Origin: Novosphingobium sp.
GTDB taxonomy: Bacteria > Pseudomonadota > Alphaproteobacteria > Sphingomonadales > Sphingomonadaceae
NCBI RefSeq assembly: GCF_025351285.1
Contig: NZ_JANXWG010000134.1
Coordinates: forward strand, 1-64,000
Direction: 5' to 3'
DNA length: 64,000 nucleotides
Positions 1-8,782 of the stretch are shown one piece after another. Below the pieces are notes generated by a model. That model was not told where the DNA came from, did no database searches, and was given only the letters and a program-made list of their open reading frames with translations. Positions within the stretch are counted from its first letter, which is position 1, and every line of letters begins with the position of its first letter. The position numbers were made by a program, and so were the translations under genes.

Positions 1-500
1 GTGAACAGGTTGAGCGCGGCCTTGGTGATCCCGTACGCGGTCGCGGGATTGAAGCTGGCCATCGACGACTGGTTGATGATCAGGCCCTTGGCCGCCGCCA
101 GCGAGGGCCGCACCGCTTCGGCCAGCAGCAGCGGCGCAAAGGTGTTGATCGCGAAGAAATGTTGCCACTTGGCCAGCCCCATCCCGGCAAAGCCGCGCGC
201 GATCTCGCCCATGTGCAGCCCGGCGTTGTTGATCAGCACGTCGAGCTGCGGGTGCGCTGCCACGACGGCTTCACCCAGCGCCACGATTTCGGCTTCGACC
301 GACAAGTCGACTTTGTAAGTGGACGCTGCCGCGCCTTCGGCCTCGATCAGCGCCTTGCTTTCGGCAAGCCCGGCCTCGTTGACATCGACGAGGATCAGGT
401 GGCTGGCCCCCTCGCGCGCGAACGCGAGCGCGAACGCCCGCCCGAGCCCGCCCGCCGAGCCAGTGATCAGCACTGTCTTGCCCGTGATGCCAGTGGCCAT
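1..500 (-). CDS. SDR-family oxidoreductase, 3' end cut by window edge
   Basis: The frame starts with ATG at 498-500 and runs off the left edge, so 166 residues of a usual 250-260 are visible. The N-terminus carries the Rossmann nucleotide-binding motif TGSAGGLG, then NNAG, and the catalytic Tyr/Lys pair appears as YGITK just before the edge. This is a classical short-chain dehydrogenase that would oxidise or reduce an alcohol/ketone with NAD(P). It lies 18 bases behind the SnoaL-like gene and is probably the last visible gene of an operon with the acyl-CoA ligase and the AcuI-type reductase. The substrate cannot be told. Confidence 0.9.
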   Translation of the reverse strand, partial: MATGITGKTVLITGSAGGLGRAFALAFAREGASHLILVDVNEAGLAESKALIEAEGAAASTYKVDLSVEAEIVALGEAVVAAHPQLDVLINNAGLHMGEIARGFAGMGLAKWQHFFAINTFAPLLLAEAVRPSLAAAKGLIINQSSMASFNPATAYGITKAALNLF

Positions 501-518
501 CGCTTGTTTCCTGTCGTG

Positions 519-923
519 TCAGTTGTTGCGGATGAAGCGAACGTGCGCGATCCGCCACGCGCCATTGGCGCCGCGGCGGAAGGTGTCCGAATAGCGCCCG
601 ACGATCGTGTCGATGTCCTGGCTTTCGCGCCGCTTGCAGTGGACCATGACGGTCCAGTCGCCCGTTGCAGCATCGCCATCGACCGCGATCAGCGGGGTAT
701 GCAGCATGTGCAGCATCCACGCCGAATTGGCGGCGATGTTGGTCGCGAGAAAGCCGGCAATCGCATCTGCGCCGGTGACCGGACCGGCGCCATAGTCGGC
801 AGTGGCATCGGCCGTGAACAGCGGCGCCATGGCCCCGCGCGCGCCCTCGGGATCGGTGGCGCACAAGTCCACCGCCATGCAGTAGCGCGCCTTGATAGCG
901 GCGATCGCCTCGGTGTCGGTCAC
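519..923 (-). CDS. SnoaL/NTF2-like small protein
   Basis: The product has 134 residues and starts with GTG at 921-923. That start overlaps the stop of the upstream acyl-CoA ligase by four bases (GTGA), which suggests translational coupling. The sequence has the alpha+beta cone layout of SnoaL/NTF2-like proteins: an N-terminal helix with KARYCMAVD, a central LFTADATADYG stretch, and a final WRIAHVRFIRN strand. Members of this fold act as small isomerases, dehydratases or hydroxylase partners in aromatic and steroid metabolism, or only bind ligands. Its place between an acyl-CoA ligase and an SDR suggests a catabolic role, but no catalytic assignment can be made. Confidence 0.85.
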   Translation of the reverse strand: MTDTEAIAAIKARYCMAVDLCATDPEGARGAMAPLFTADATADYGAGPVTGADAIAGFLATNIAANSAWMLHMLHTPLIAVDGDAATGDWTVMVHCKRRESQDIDTIVGRYSDTFRRGANGAWRIAHVRFIRNN

Positions 924-2605
924 GCCACCTCGGCCGCGAGCCGCTTGCCCACCAGCGCGCGCAAATCGGCGGTCTTGATCTTGGCGGTGCCCGTCGTGGC
1001 CAGATCCTGCTCGGCAAAGAACAGCACGCGGCGTGGTACTTTGTAGCTCGCCAGCGTCTGCCTGGCGAAGCCGCGCACGCCGTCCTCGGTCAGCACCGCA
1101 CCCGCGTGGGGCACCACGCAGGCCACCACCAGTTCGCCGAGCGTATCGTGCGGCACGCCGACGGTCTGCGTCAGCCTCACCCCGGGACATTCGCGCAGCG
1201 TGGCGTCGATTTCCAGAGGCGAGACATTTGCGCCGCCGGTCTTGATGATGTCGTTGAGCCGCCCCTGCCAGAACAGCCTCGGGGTGCCGTCAGCTGCGTG
1301 ATCCACCCACCCCCCGTCCCCGGTGCGAAAGAAGCCCTCGTCATCGAGCGTCTCGTCGAGCGGAATGCCGAGATAGCCCAGCATCAGCGTCGGCCCCTTG
1401 ACCGCGATTTCGCCCTTCTCGCCCATAGGCACGACCACGCCGGTCAAGGGATCGACCACCTTGAAGGTCATCCCCGGCTGCGGCGTGCCGTGGCTGGTAC
1501 CGATCAGTTCAGGATCGGTGCCCGACGGAAAGATCGCGCTGATCGTGAAAGTCTCGGTGTTGCCATAAGCGGCCATCGGGTTCTGCCAGGCGGTCCTGAC
1601 CGTAGGATGCTGGCCAAGCGCGGTTTCGGGCCCGACGTAGTGCAGCGTCGACAGATCCGCGCTCGCAAAATTCGGCGCGGCGGCCAGTTGCGCCCACTGG
1701 TGCGGCCAGGCGATCGCCATCGTGGCGCGTTCGGCCTCCATCAGCGCCAGCGCGGCCTCGGGATCGAAAAAGGCTTGCAGGATCAGGCTGCCGCCCGCGC
1801 TCATCGTGCCACCGATTGCCATGCCGAAGTTGCCCGACCAGAAGAACCCGTTCGACGACCATGTCCGCGCATCATCACCCGTGCCGTAGAACCGCTTCCA
1901 CCGCCACAATTGCAACGCCACCGCGCGGTGCGCCGACAGGATGCCCTTGGGCTTGGCGGTGGTGCCCGACGAAAAGAACAGCACCCCCGCATCGGACGGA
2001 TGGACCGAGGCCGCCCGCGCAGCGATCAGCGCCGGATCGACACCATCGCCGCGCGCCAGGAAGGCGTCCCAGCCCTCGATCGCACCAAGCGGTTCGCCGA
2101 CCGCCGCGATATGGCGCAGGAACGGATACTTGCCCGACACGACTGCACCCGGAGCCGAAGTAACCAGCGCCGGCTCGAGCGCGGCCAGCATCGCGCAGAA
2201 ATCCTTCTTCACCACCCGCCGTTCGACCAGCAGCACCGAAACCCCGCTCATCGCCAGCAACTGGCCAAGCTCGGCCTCGGTCGAGAACGTGCTGAAGGTG
2301 GTCGCCACCCCGCCCGCCACGGCCGTGCCGAACACCGCGCTCAGGAATTCGGGCCGGTTGGTCATCAGCACGCCCACGCGGGTGCCGTGGCCGACTCCGC
2401 AAGCCACCAGCGCACGCGCCACCGCCTGCGATTGCGCCCACAGATCGGCGTAAGTCCAGCGGATGGTGCCCGCCGCCTCGTGCAGCACCATCGCCTCGCG
2501 CGGGCCGAAGCGGGTGGTCACCTCCTCCAGCCAGCCGCCGAGCGTGAGCGCGCCCAGCCCCGGCTCCTCGGCCAGCGGCGCACCCCTGATGATCGATGGC
2601 TGCAT
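920..2605 (-). CDS. AMP-forming acyl-CoA synthetase/ligase
   Basis: The 561-residue protein has the ANL-superfamily signatures. The phosphate-binding loop SSGTTAKPKG is at about residues 212-221, a YGNTE motif follows, then the hinge region FFRTGDGGW and GRLNDIIKTGG. A C-terminal lysine in GTAKIKT fits the adenylation catalytic lysine. The enzyme would activate a carboxylic acid through an acyl-adenylate to its CoA thioester in the cytoplasm. It is preceded 14 bases upstream by the AcuI-type reductase and followed by the overlapping SnoaL-like gene, so the three are probably cotranscribed. The length is normal for medium- and long-chain or aryl-CoA ligases; the acid is unknown. Confidence 0.95.
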   Translation of the reverse strand: MQPSIIRGAPLAEEPGLGALTLGGWLEEVTTRFGPREAMVLHEAAGTIRWTYADLWAQSQAVARALVACGVGHGTRVGVLMTNRPEFLSAVFGTAVAGGVATTFSTFSTEAELGQLLAMSGVSVLLVERRVVKKDFCAMLAALEPALVTSAPGAVVSGKYPFLRHIAAVGEPLGAIEGWDAFLARGDGVDPALIAARAASVHPSDAGVLFFSSGTTAKPKGILSAHRAVALQLWRWKRFYGTGDDARTWSSNGFFWSGNFGMAIGGTMSAGGSLILQAFFDPEAALALMEAERATMAIAWPHQWAQLAAAPNFASADLSTLHYVGPETALGQHPTVRTAWQNPMAAYGNTETFTISAIFPSGTDPELIGTSHGTPQPGMTFKVVDPLTGVVVPMGEKGEIAVKGPTLMLGYLGIPLDETLDDEGFFRTGDGGWVDHAADGTPRLFWQGRLNDIIKTGGANVSPLEIDATLRECPGVRLTQTVGVPHDTLGELVVACVVPHAGAVLTEDGVRGFARQTLASYKVPRRVLFFAEQDLATTGTAKIKTADLRALVGKRLAAEVA

Positions 2606-2619
2606 GGTCCGCCGCCCGA

Positions 2620-3603
2620 TCAGCGGTTGACGTCGACCACCACGCGCCCGCGGATCTTGCCCGCGATCAGGTCCGCCGCCGCCGCCGGCGCATCGGCCAG
2701 TGCGATCTCGGTAGCAATCGCTTCGAGCGAGGCGGCATCGAGGTCACGCGCCAGCCGCTCGTAAGCCTTGGTGCGCAGCGAACGCGGCGCCATCACGCTG
2801 TCCACGCCGAGCAGCCGCACCCCGCGCAGGATGAACGGCATCACCGTAGCCGGGAAATCCGCACCCTGTGCCAGGCCGCAAGCCGCAACCGCGCCGCCAT
2901 AACGCGTCTGCGCGCAAGCATTGGCCAACGTGAAACTGCCCACCGCGTCGACCACGCCGGCCCAGCGCTCCTTCTGCAAGGCCTTGCCCTTTTCGGACAA
3001 AGTGGCGCGATCGATCACCGAATCCGCGCCCAGCTTGGCCAGATAATCGCCCTCGGACGCCTTGCCCGTCGCCGCGACGACGGTGAAGCCCGCCGCCTTT
3101 AGAAGCGCCACGGCAACCGAACCCACGCCACCGGTCGCGCCGGTCACCAGCACTTCGCCCTGATCGGGCGTCACGCCGGCGTTCACCAGCGCATCAACGC
3201 ACAGCGCGGCGGTGTAGCCGGCGGTGCCGATCGCCATTGCCTGGCGCGCTGTGAATGCGCTCGGCAGCGGCACCAGCCATTCGCCCTTGAGCCGCGCCAC
3301 TCGCGCCAGCCCGCCCCAGTGGCCCTCGCCCACGCCCCAGCCGTTGAGCACGACCTTGTCGCCGGCCTTCCATTCGGCGCTGTTCGATTCGCGCACTGTG
3401 CCCGCAAGGTCGATCCCCGGAACCATCGGGAATTTGCGCACCACCGGCGAAGACCCGGTGATCGCGAGGCCATCCTTGTAGTTCAGCGTCGAGTAGGCAA
3501 CGTCGATCAATACATCGCCTTCGGGCAGCGCGCTTTCATCGAGTTGTTGCACGCTCACCGATTGCCCGGCATCATTCTTGTCGATCACGATCGCAGAAAA
3601 CAT
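2620..3603 (-). CDS. acuI: AcuI/YhdH-type NADPH-dependent acryloyl-CoA or quinone reductase
   Basis: The 327-residue protein belongs to the zinc-free medium-chain dehydrogenase/reductase superfamily. NYKDGLA and FPMVPGIDLAG in the N-terminal domain are typical of the YhdH/AcuI branch, and the Rossmann motif TGGVGSVAVALL lies near residue 155. AcuI reduces acryloyl-CoA to propionyl-CoA with NADPH; YhdH relatives are less well defined. No zinc-ligand cysteines are visible. It heads the operon continuing into the acyl-CoA ligase, and the TetR gene 50 bases upstream on the same strand is an obvious candidate regulator. The precise substrate here may be another enoyl-CoA. Confidence 0.9.
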   Translation of the reverse strand: MFSAIVIDKNDAGQSVSVQQLDESALPEGDVLIDVAYSTLNYKDGLAITGSSPVVRKFPMVPGIDLAGTVRESNSAEWKAGDKVVLNGWGVGEGHWGGLARVARLKGEWLVPLPSAFTARQAMAIGTAGYTAALCVDALVNAGVTPDQGEVLVTGATGGVGSVAVALLKAAGFTVVAATGKASEGDYLAKLGADSVIDRATLSEKGKALQKERWAGVVDAVGSFTLANACAQTRYGGAVAACGLAQGADFPATVMPFILRGVRLLGVDSVMAPRSLRTKAYERLARDLDAASLEAIATEIALADAPAAAADLIAGKIRGRVVVDVNR

Positions 3604-3653
3604 CGCAAAATCCTTCGTCTTGTATCTGAAACAGAATGGAAAACTCGGCGTGC

Positions 3654-4379
3654 CTAAACAGCGCGCAACAACATCGGGCTGGGCGCCGCCTCGCCTTCGA
3701 GCAACGCAGCGATCCCGGGGTATTTTTCAACGCGCACGGTGCCGTGCATCGACAGCCGCAGCATTTCGCGCGCGAAACGATGCGCCAGCGCGCCGCGATC
3801 GACATCGCCGTGCGAATGCGCACGCGCCCACATCGGCCACAGGAAATTGCCCGCCAGCACGATCACCGACCACACTTCGCTATCGATCCCAGGTTCGGCC
3901 AGATCGGTCGCGGCAAAGCGCGCGATCGAGCCTTCGAATTCGTTCCAGAACCGATCGCGCGAGGGTTCGGGCGAAGCCAGCACGGTTTGCAGCCACACCC
4001 GGCAAACTTCCTGGTTTTCCATCGCGAACACCGCCAGCCGCTCGGTCAAAGCAACCATGTCGACCTGCCCGACATCGCGTTCCCCGATCGTTGCGGGATC
4101 GCCGAACACCGCGCGGAACATTTCGTCCGAAACTTCGGCGACCGCTGCTTCGAGGACGGCTTCGCGCGTCGCAAAGTGCTGGTAGGCGGTGCCGCGGTTG
4201 ACACCCGCAAGCTTGGCCACTTCGGACAGGCTCACCCCGTCGGGACCGTCCTTGGCCAGCAACGTGCGTGCTGCTTCGAGGATCGCCGCGCGCGTCGCGG
4301 TGGTGTTGCGAACCCGCCGTTTGGGCGCAGGATCGGCCGCCGCAAGTGGCAGATTTGTTGCGTTGTTGGTGCCGGGCAT
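3654..4379 (-). CDS. TetR/AcrR-family transcriptional regulator
   Basis: The 241-residue protein starts with a basic disordered tail, then an N-terminal helix-turn-helix. ATRAAILEAARTLL and VSLSEVAKLAGVNRGTAYQHF (about residues 28-66) match the TetR DNA-binding domain. The C-terminal ligand domain contains several tryptophans and is not assignable. It stands 50 bases upstream of the acuI-like gene on the same strand, and 349 bases separate it from the divergent EF-hand gene. Repressors of this class usually control adjacent catabolic genes and respond to an acyl-CoA or small lipophilic ligand. That is inference here. Confidence 0.92.
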   Translation of the reverse strand: MPGTNNATNLPLAAADPAPKRRVRNTTATRAAILEAARTLLAKDGPDGVSLSEVAKLAGVNRGTAYQHFATREAVLEAAVAEVSDEMFRAVFGDPATIGERDVGQVDMVALTERLAVFAMENQEVCRVWLQTVLASPEPSRDRFWNEFEGSIARFAATDLAEPGIDSEVWSVIVLAGNFLWPMWARAHSHGDVDRGALAHRFAREMLRLSMHGTVRVEKYPGIAALLEGEAAPSPMLLRAV

Positions 4380-4728
4380 GCCCGCCGAATACCCCTGCTG
4401 GGCGATGCCACGGACACCGCGCGCTTTGTTCCCACTGCCGCAGAGCGGCGATCTTGCAATGTGCTGGCCGTGCCGCCGCTGTCAATCGCCATCGGCTCAG
4501 CACCGCGCCGTGCCCCCGCCCCCGCCGGTGCAAACCGCCCCAGCGATTGATTTGGGCCGCGAACTTGCGCCTGCACGGGCGTTCAGCGCGACAGCGCCGT
4601 AAGCCGCCGTAAGCCGCAGCAAGCCACCGTCACATTGTGTCGCCAATTGTATGGCGGAGCCCGGCAGCGATGGTGGCGCCCGCGATGTTGGGATAGCGAT
4701 GACCTCCGATCCGACCCTCGGAGGCCCC
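4380..4728. other. Divergent intergenic region, 349 bases, no gene seen
   Basis: This gap separates the leftward TetR gene from the rightward EF-hand gene. No convincing coding frame was found. A TTGACA hexamer reads leftward at 4480-4485 and could be a -35 element for TetR, although no good -10 follows. An inverted repeat CGCCA-6-TGGCG at 4641-4656 is a possible operator. The stretch at about 4597-4627 carries imperfect GTAAGCCGC repeats. A ribosome-binding GGAGG sits just before the EF-hand start. Confidence 0.4.
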
Positions 4729-5520
4729 ATGATCATCGCTATTCTTGCCGCAGCCGCGCAGCTTCCGGCGACCATGCCCTCTGCACCGCCGGCCGCGTCG
4801 ATGCACGCGATCGAGGAGCAGCCGCCGCATCGTGTCGTTCGCAGCCAAGTGTTCATCGCGCCCTCTGGCGAGCCATTCCGCGCGGATCAGGACGCGCCCT
4901 ACCCCGTCGCCGAGTGGTTCGCGCGCGCCGATGCCAACCACGACGGCCGCCTGACCGAAGCCGAATTCACCGCCGACTTCGTGCGCTTCTGCGCCTCGCT
5001 CGACGTCAACCACGACGGCGTGATCGATGCTGAAGAAATCGACCACTACGAAACCACGATCGCGCCCGAAGTGCACGCCGGAGACTTCGGCGGCGGCGGG
5101 CCCGGCGCGGGCGAGCATCGCGGCACTGGCGGCGGAGGGCGCGGCAGGCATCGTGGCGGTGGTGGAGGGCGCGGCGGTGGCGGGGGCGGTGGTGGGGGCG
5201 GTGGAGGACGTGGCGGCGAAGACGGTGGCGGGGGCGGCGAAAGCTCCGGATCGGCGGCGCGGCCCGTGGGCAGCTACGCCAACCGCCCGCAAGGCGCCGG
5301 GCGGTTCGACCTGCTCGGCCTGCCCGAACCAGTCTCGGCAATGGACACCGATTTCCGCGCGCGGATCGGCCGGCAGGACGTGCTCGATGCGGCGGGGGTG
5401 CGCTTCGGCGCGCTGGATACGCAGCACCATGGCTACCTGATGCTGAGCGACCTGCCCGAAACCCCCGCGCAATCGCGGCGCAAGGCGTTCAAGCAAAGGC
5501 GCGGTGAAATCCGCGATTGA
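4729..5520 (+). CDS. Exported EF-hand protein with a long glycine-rich linker
   Basis: ATG at 4729 is chosen over earlier in-frame starts because GGAGG precedes it at a normal distance and the product then opens with a hydrophobic export signal (MIIAILAAAAQLPA). The 263-residue protein has two canonical EF-hand calcium loops, DANHDGRLTEAE (68-79) and DVNHDGVIDAEE (92-103). A glycine run interrupted by Arg, His and Glu follows at about 120-170. The C-terminal part contains a degenerate loop, DTQHHGYLMLSD. It is probably a periplasmic or surface calcium-binding protein of unknown role. The gene ends nine bases from the convergent SDR gene. Confidence 0.85.
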   Translation: MIIAILAAAAQLPATMPSAPPAASMHAIEEQPPHRVVRSQVFIAPSGEPFRADQDAPYPVAEWFARADANHDGRLTEAEFTADFVRFCASLDVNHDGVIDAEEIDHYETTIAPEVHAGDFGGGGPGAGEHRGTGGGGRGRHRGGGGGRGGGGGGGGGGGGRGGEDGGGGGESSGSAARPVGSYANRPQGAGRFDLLGLPEPVSAMDTDFRARIGRQDVLDAAGVRFGALDTQHHGYLMLSDLPETPAQSRRKAFKQRRGEIRD

Positions 5521-5529
5521 GCGTGACGA

Positions 5530-6333
5530 TCAGCTTCCGAAAATCCGCCTGGTGCTTTCGCCGATCGCCAGTACGCGTTGGCGCCGCGCGGCGGCCGAGA
5601 CGGGCGACATGCCCGGCTCGTCGTCCGCCTGGCCCCAATTGGTGATCGGGCCGTGCGGCAGCCGTGCGAAGGCATGCGCGGCGACGTCGGCGGGATCGGC
5701 GAGGCCCTCGACGAGCGGCACACCTTTGGCGGCCAGCAGCTTGCGCAGCGCCGGCGTATCGGTGGTCGACAGCGCCATGAACAACACATCCACGCCGTGC
5801 GGCGAAAGTTCGGCCCACAGCCCCTCGGCAAAGTTGAGCCCGAACGCCTTCAGCCCCGAATAGACGCTCATGTAAGCGCCGCCGCCATAGCAGCCGCCCG
5901 AACCGATCAGCAGCAATCCGCCGCGTCCGCGCGCTCGCATGGCCGTGCCGTAACGGTGGCACGATCGCATGGTGGTGATCACCCCCCGCTGGATCTGGCC
6001 GACCCAATCGTCGATCGGCGCATCGAGGAAGTGCGCTCCGGTCGGGTCGGCGCCGGCGTTGCTGACGTAAAGCCCGATTTCGCGCGCGCCCACCGCCGTT
6101 GCAACCTGCTCGCAAGCTTCGTCTAGCGACAAATCGACCGGCGCGACCACGGTTTCGATCCCGAATTCGGCGCGCAAGTCCGCCGCCAACGCTTCGAGCG
6201 GCCCGGCCCGGCGCGCCACCAGCACGCAATGGATGCCCTCGCTTGCCAGGTGCCGCGCGATGGCCAGGCCCGTGCCCTCGGACGCGCCCGCAACCACTGC
6301 CCACGGGCCGTAGCGGTCTTTCAAGCCAGCCAT
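5530..6333 (-). CDS. SDR-family NAD(P)-dependent oxidoreductase
   Basis: The 267-residue protein has the short-chain dehydrogenase layout. The cofactor motif is GASEGTG near residue 17, a VSNAG motif replaces the usual NNAG, and the active-site pair is YSGLK near residue 160. The start ATG follows the stop of the upstream VOC gene by a single base, so the two form a tight operon. The family interconverts alcohols and ketones with NAD(P)H, and some members hydrolyse C-C bonds. The substrate is unknown. The neighbourhood of VOC protein, alcohol dehydrogenase and acyl-CoA ligase suggests catabolism of an imported carbon source. Confidence 0.92.
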   Translation of the reverse strand: MAGLKDRYGPWAVVAGASEGTGLAIARHLASEGIHCVLVARRAGPLEALAADLRAEFGIETVVAPVDLSLDEACEQVATAVGAREIGLYVSNAGADPTGAHFLDAPIDDWVGQIQRGVITTMRSCHRYGTAMRARGRGGLLLIGSGGCYGGGAYMSVYSGLKAFGLNFAEGLWAELSPHGVDVLFMALSTTDTPALRKLLAAKGVPLVEGLADPADVAAHAFARLPHGPITNWGQADDEPGMSPVSAAARRQRVLAIGESTRRIFGS

Positions 6334-6334
6334 C

Positions 6335-6805
6335 TCAGCGCCCTCCCATGCCGGCCCAGCGTTCGGGCCCCATCCACACGTATTCGAGATAGTGCCCCAG
6401 CCACGACCGCGTATCGAGGTAGCAGAATTCGAGCAGCCCCGGCGAACCCCCGCGCAGCACCACCGGGTACGGCGAATCTATCAGCCCTGCCTCGAAGGCG
6501 GTCCAATCGTCCACCCGGTTGCAAACGTGATGAAATTTCAATTCGTTACCTTCCGGCAATGCGTCGCGATACAGCGCCAGCACATCGCCCGAGACTGGCT
6601 GGATCAGTTCGTACTGCATGTCCTCGACCCACAGGAACGCCAGCTTCTGCCGCCCCTCGCCCTCGCCCTGCGGCGTCCACAGCTTGACCGTGACTTCGGT
6701 CTCGATCGCCTTGCGCACATCGGCCTGGCTTTGGAACTGCGCCACCGCGGCGCCGATATCGCGGGTGACATAGGCGTTCTGGAAATGGCGTCCGGTGATG
6801 ATCAT
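6335..6805 (-). CDS. VOC-superfamily (glyoxalase-like) protein
   Basis: The 156-residue protein begins MIITGRHFQNAYVT, with the pattern of a vicinal-oxygen-chelate module: early His, a YELIQPV strand, FHHVCNRVDD in the middle and a C-terminal HYLEYVW. A His/Glu set fits metal binding, but no chemistry can be fixed. Such single-domain proteins include glyoxalases, methylmalonyl-CoA epimerases and ring-cleavage relatives. ATG at 6803-6805 is preceded by AAGGG on the coding strand. A longer open frame extending leftward through the neighbouring plus-strand genes is a GC-driven shadow. It is divergent from the next SDR across 162 bases. Confidence 0.88.
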   Translation of the reverse strand: MIITGRHFQNAYVTRDIGAAVAQFQSQADVRKAIETEVTVKLWTPQGEGEGRQKLAFLWVEDMQYELIQPVSGDVLALYRDALPEGNELKFHHVCNRVDDWTAFEAGLIDSPYPVVLRGGSPGLLEFCYLDTRSWLGHYLEYVWMGPERWAGMGGR

Positions 6806-6967
6806 GGCTCGGCCCTTGTGGCAGGTATCGCCGCCCGCCTTGCATAAGCGTCTGGCGGGCGGGCGGTAGCGGTGCGGCGTGAACCATCGCTCGCGCGATT
6901 GGCGGGCCGCTGGCTTCGGCGAAGGCGCGCGGCCATAGTGGCGGTAGATGGAAATTCGGGAGAGACC

Positions 6968-7756
6968 ATGGGCAACACGCTGTTCGACTGCACCGGCAAA
7001 GTCACGCTGGTCACGGGGGGCAATGGCGGGATCGGCCTCGGCTTTGCGCGCGGTATTGCCAAACAAGGTGGAAGTCTGGCGATCTGGGCGCGCAATGCCG
7101 AGAAGAACGCCGCCGCCAAGGCCGACCTGCTGGCAGCGGGCGCGGCACGGGTCGAGACTTACGTGGTCGACGTGTCGAGCGAGGACGCGATCCTGGCCGG
7201 CTACGACCAGTTCATCGGCGATTTCGGCCGGATCGATTGCGTGTTCGCCAATTCGGGCGCGGCGCCGGGGTTCAATTCGGTGTTCGATATGCCGACCGCG
7301 GAATGGCACAAGTTCCTCAATGTCGCGCTCCACGGCGCGTTCATCACGCTGCGCGAGGCGGCGCGGCACATGGTCGCGCGTTCTGAAGCCGGAGAGCCGG
7401 GGGGCAGTCTGGTTGCTTGCGGCAGCCTCTCGCTGTTCCAGGGCTTGCCGGGCAAACAGAACTACGCCGCATCGAAGGCGGGCGTGGCGGCGATCATCCG
7501 CTGCATGGCGGTTGAATTCGGGCCGCACGCGATCCGCGCCAACGTGGTCGCGCCGGGCCTGATCATGACGCCGATGATGGGTGGCGAGACCAACGAGGCG
7601 GCGATTTCCGGGCATTTCGGCCCGCAAGTGCCGCTCAAGCGCGTGGGCCAGGTCTCGGATTTCGAGGGGATCGGCGCGTTTCTGTGCTCGGACGCAAGCT
7701 CGTTCATCACCGGCGAGACGATCACAATCGACGGCGGATATATGGTTCGCCCTTAA
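6968..7756 (+). CDS. SDR-family oxidoreductase
   Basis: ATG at 6968 is preceded by GGGAGA and gives 262 residues, the usual SDR length. Visible motifs are TGGNGGIG (cofactor loop, about residue 15), NSGAAPG, a serine in CGSLS, and the catalytic YAASK near residue 160. The C-terminal GETITIDGGYMV is typical of classical SDRs. The gene is followed 12 bases later by a zinc alcohol dehydrogenase and then an overlapping MBL-fold gene, so it heads a rightward three-gene operon. It probably oxidises a secondary alcohol intermediate; the substrate is unknown. Confidence 0.94.
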   Translation: MGNTLFDCTGKVTLVTGGNGGIGLGFARGIAKQGGSLAIWARNAEKNAAAKADLLAAGAARVETYVVDVSSEDAILAGYDQFIGDFGRIDCVFANSGAAPGFNSVFDMPTAEWHKFLNVALHGAFITLREAARHMVARSEAGEPGGSLVACGSLSLFQGLPGKQNYAASKAGVAAIIRCMAVEFGPHAIRANVVAPGLIMTPMMGGETNEAAISGHFGPQVPLKRVGQVSDFEGIGAFLCSDASSFITGETITIDGGYMVRP

Positions 7757-7768
7757 GGAATCCAGACG

Positions 7769-8782
7769 ATGCAATTGCTCAACATTCACGACGTCGGCGA
7801 TGTCAGGCTCGATCCCTACCAGCGCCCCGAACCCGGCCCGAAGGACGTGGTCGTGCGGATGAAGGCCTGCGGCATCTGCGGCAGCGACCTTTCGTACATC
7901 AAGAACGGCGGCATCCCGACACCGGGCACGCTGACCGCGCTCGGCCATGAAGGTGCGGGCGAAGTGATGCTGGTGGGTGCCGAAGTGGCGGGCGTGAACG
8001 TGGGCGATGCGGTCATCATCAACCCGATGAACACCCCCAGCTACATCGGAAGCGGCGGGCCCGAAGGCGCGTTCACCGAAGAACTGCTGGTGCGCGAGGC
8101 AAGGCTGGGTGACAGCCTGCTGCCGATCCCACCGGGCATTTCCTACGAAGTTGCGGCGATGTGCGAACCGCTTGCAGTGGCCTTGCACGGCGTCAACCGG
8201 GCGCAAGCCAAAGCCGGCGAGCGGATCGTGATCTTCGGCTGCGGGCCGATTGGCCTCGGCATGGTGATGTGGGCGATCGATCGCGGCTGCAAGGACGTTA
8301 TCGCGCTCGACCTGGCCGAGGAACGGCTGGAACGGGCGCGTGCCCTGGGCGCCCATGCGATCAACCCCGGCACCACCGATGTGGCTGCCGCGATCAAGGC
8401 GATCCACGGCACCGAAATGTGCTTCGGCAAGGAAAAGTCGGGCACCGACGCTTACATCGACGCCGCCGGCGCCCCGATGATCCTGGCGCAAGTGGTTTCC
8501 ATGGCCAAGCGCCACGCGCGCCATGTCATCACCGCCGCCTACATGAAGCCGATCGAACTGCCCGCAGGCCCGATGCTCACCACCGAGATGACCATCACCA
8601 CCGCGGTTGGCTATCCCGACGAATTTCCCGACGTTATCGCCGCGATGCCGCGGTTGCAGGACAAGATCGCGGCGCTGATCAGCCACCGCTTGCCGTTCGC
8701 GCAAGTGCTTGAAGGCTTGAAGATTGCGGCCACGCCCGAAAGCGCCAAAGTGATGATCGCCTTCGACGGGGCGGACGCATGA
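7769..8782 (+). CDS. Zinc-dependent medium-chain alcohol dehydrogenase
   Basis: The 337-residue protein shows the zinc-enzyme pattern. CGICGSD holds the catalytic-zinc cysteine, GHEGAGEV holds the zinc-binding His-Glu, and FGCGPIGLG is the NAD(P) Rossmann loop. It resembles threonine/sorbitol dehydrogenase relatives but lacks the usual four-cysteine structural-zinc lobe. It would oxidise an alcohol to aldehyde or ketone. It lies 12 bases after the SDR gene, with AAGGA before the ATG, and its stop overlaps the next start (ATGA). The operon therefore couples two dehydrogenases with a hydrolase-like protein. Confidence 0.94.
   Translation: MQLLNIHDVGDVRLDPYQRPEPGPKDVVVRMKACGICGSDLSYIKNGGIPTPGTLTALGHEGAGEVMLVGAEVAGVNVGDAVIINPMNTPSYIGSGGPEGAFTEELLVREARLGDSLLPIPPGISYEVAAMCEPLAVALHGVNRAQAKAGERIVIFGCGPIGLGMVMWAIDRGCKDVIALDLAEERLERARALGAHAINPGTTDVAAAIKAIHGTEMCFGKEKSGTDAYIDAAGAPMILAQVVSMAKRHARHVITAAYMKPIELPAGPMLTTEMTITTAVGYPDEFPDVIAAMPRLQDKIAALISHRLPFAQVLEGLKIAATPESAKVMIAFDGADA

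Noticed and set aside
1106..2764. Rightward open frame antisense to the acyl-CoA ligase
   Set aside because: His/Arg/Gln-rich composition and no start site; ligase motifs are complete on the other strand.
5080..5240. Glycine-codon repeat in the EF-hand gene taken as a CRISPR or regulatory repeat
   Set aside because: It is in frame as polyglycine with no spacer structure; it is coding low complexity.
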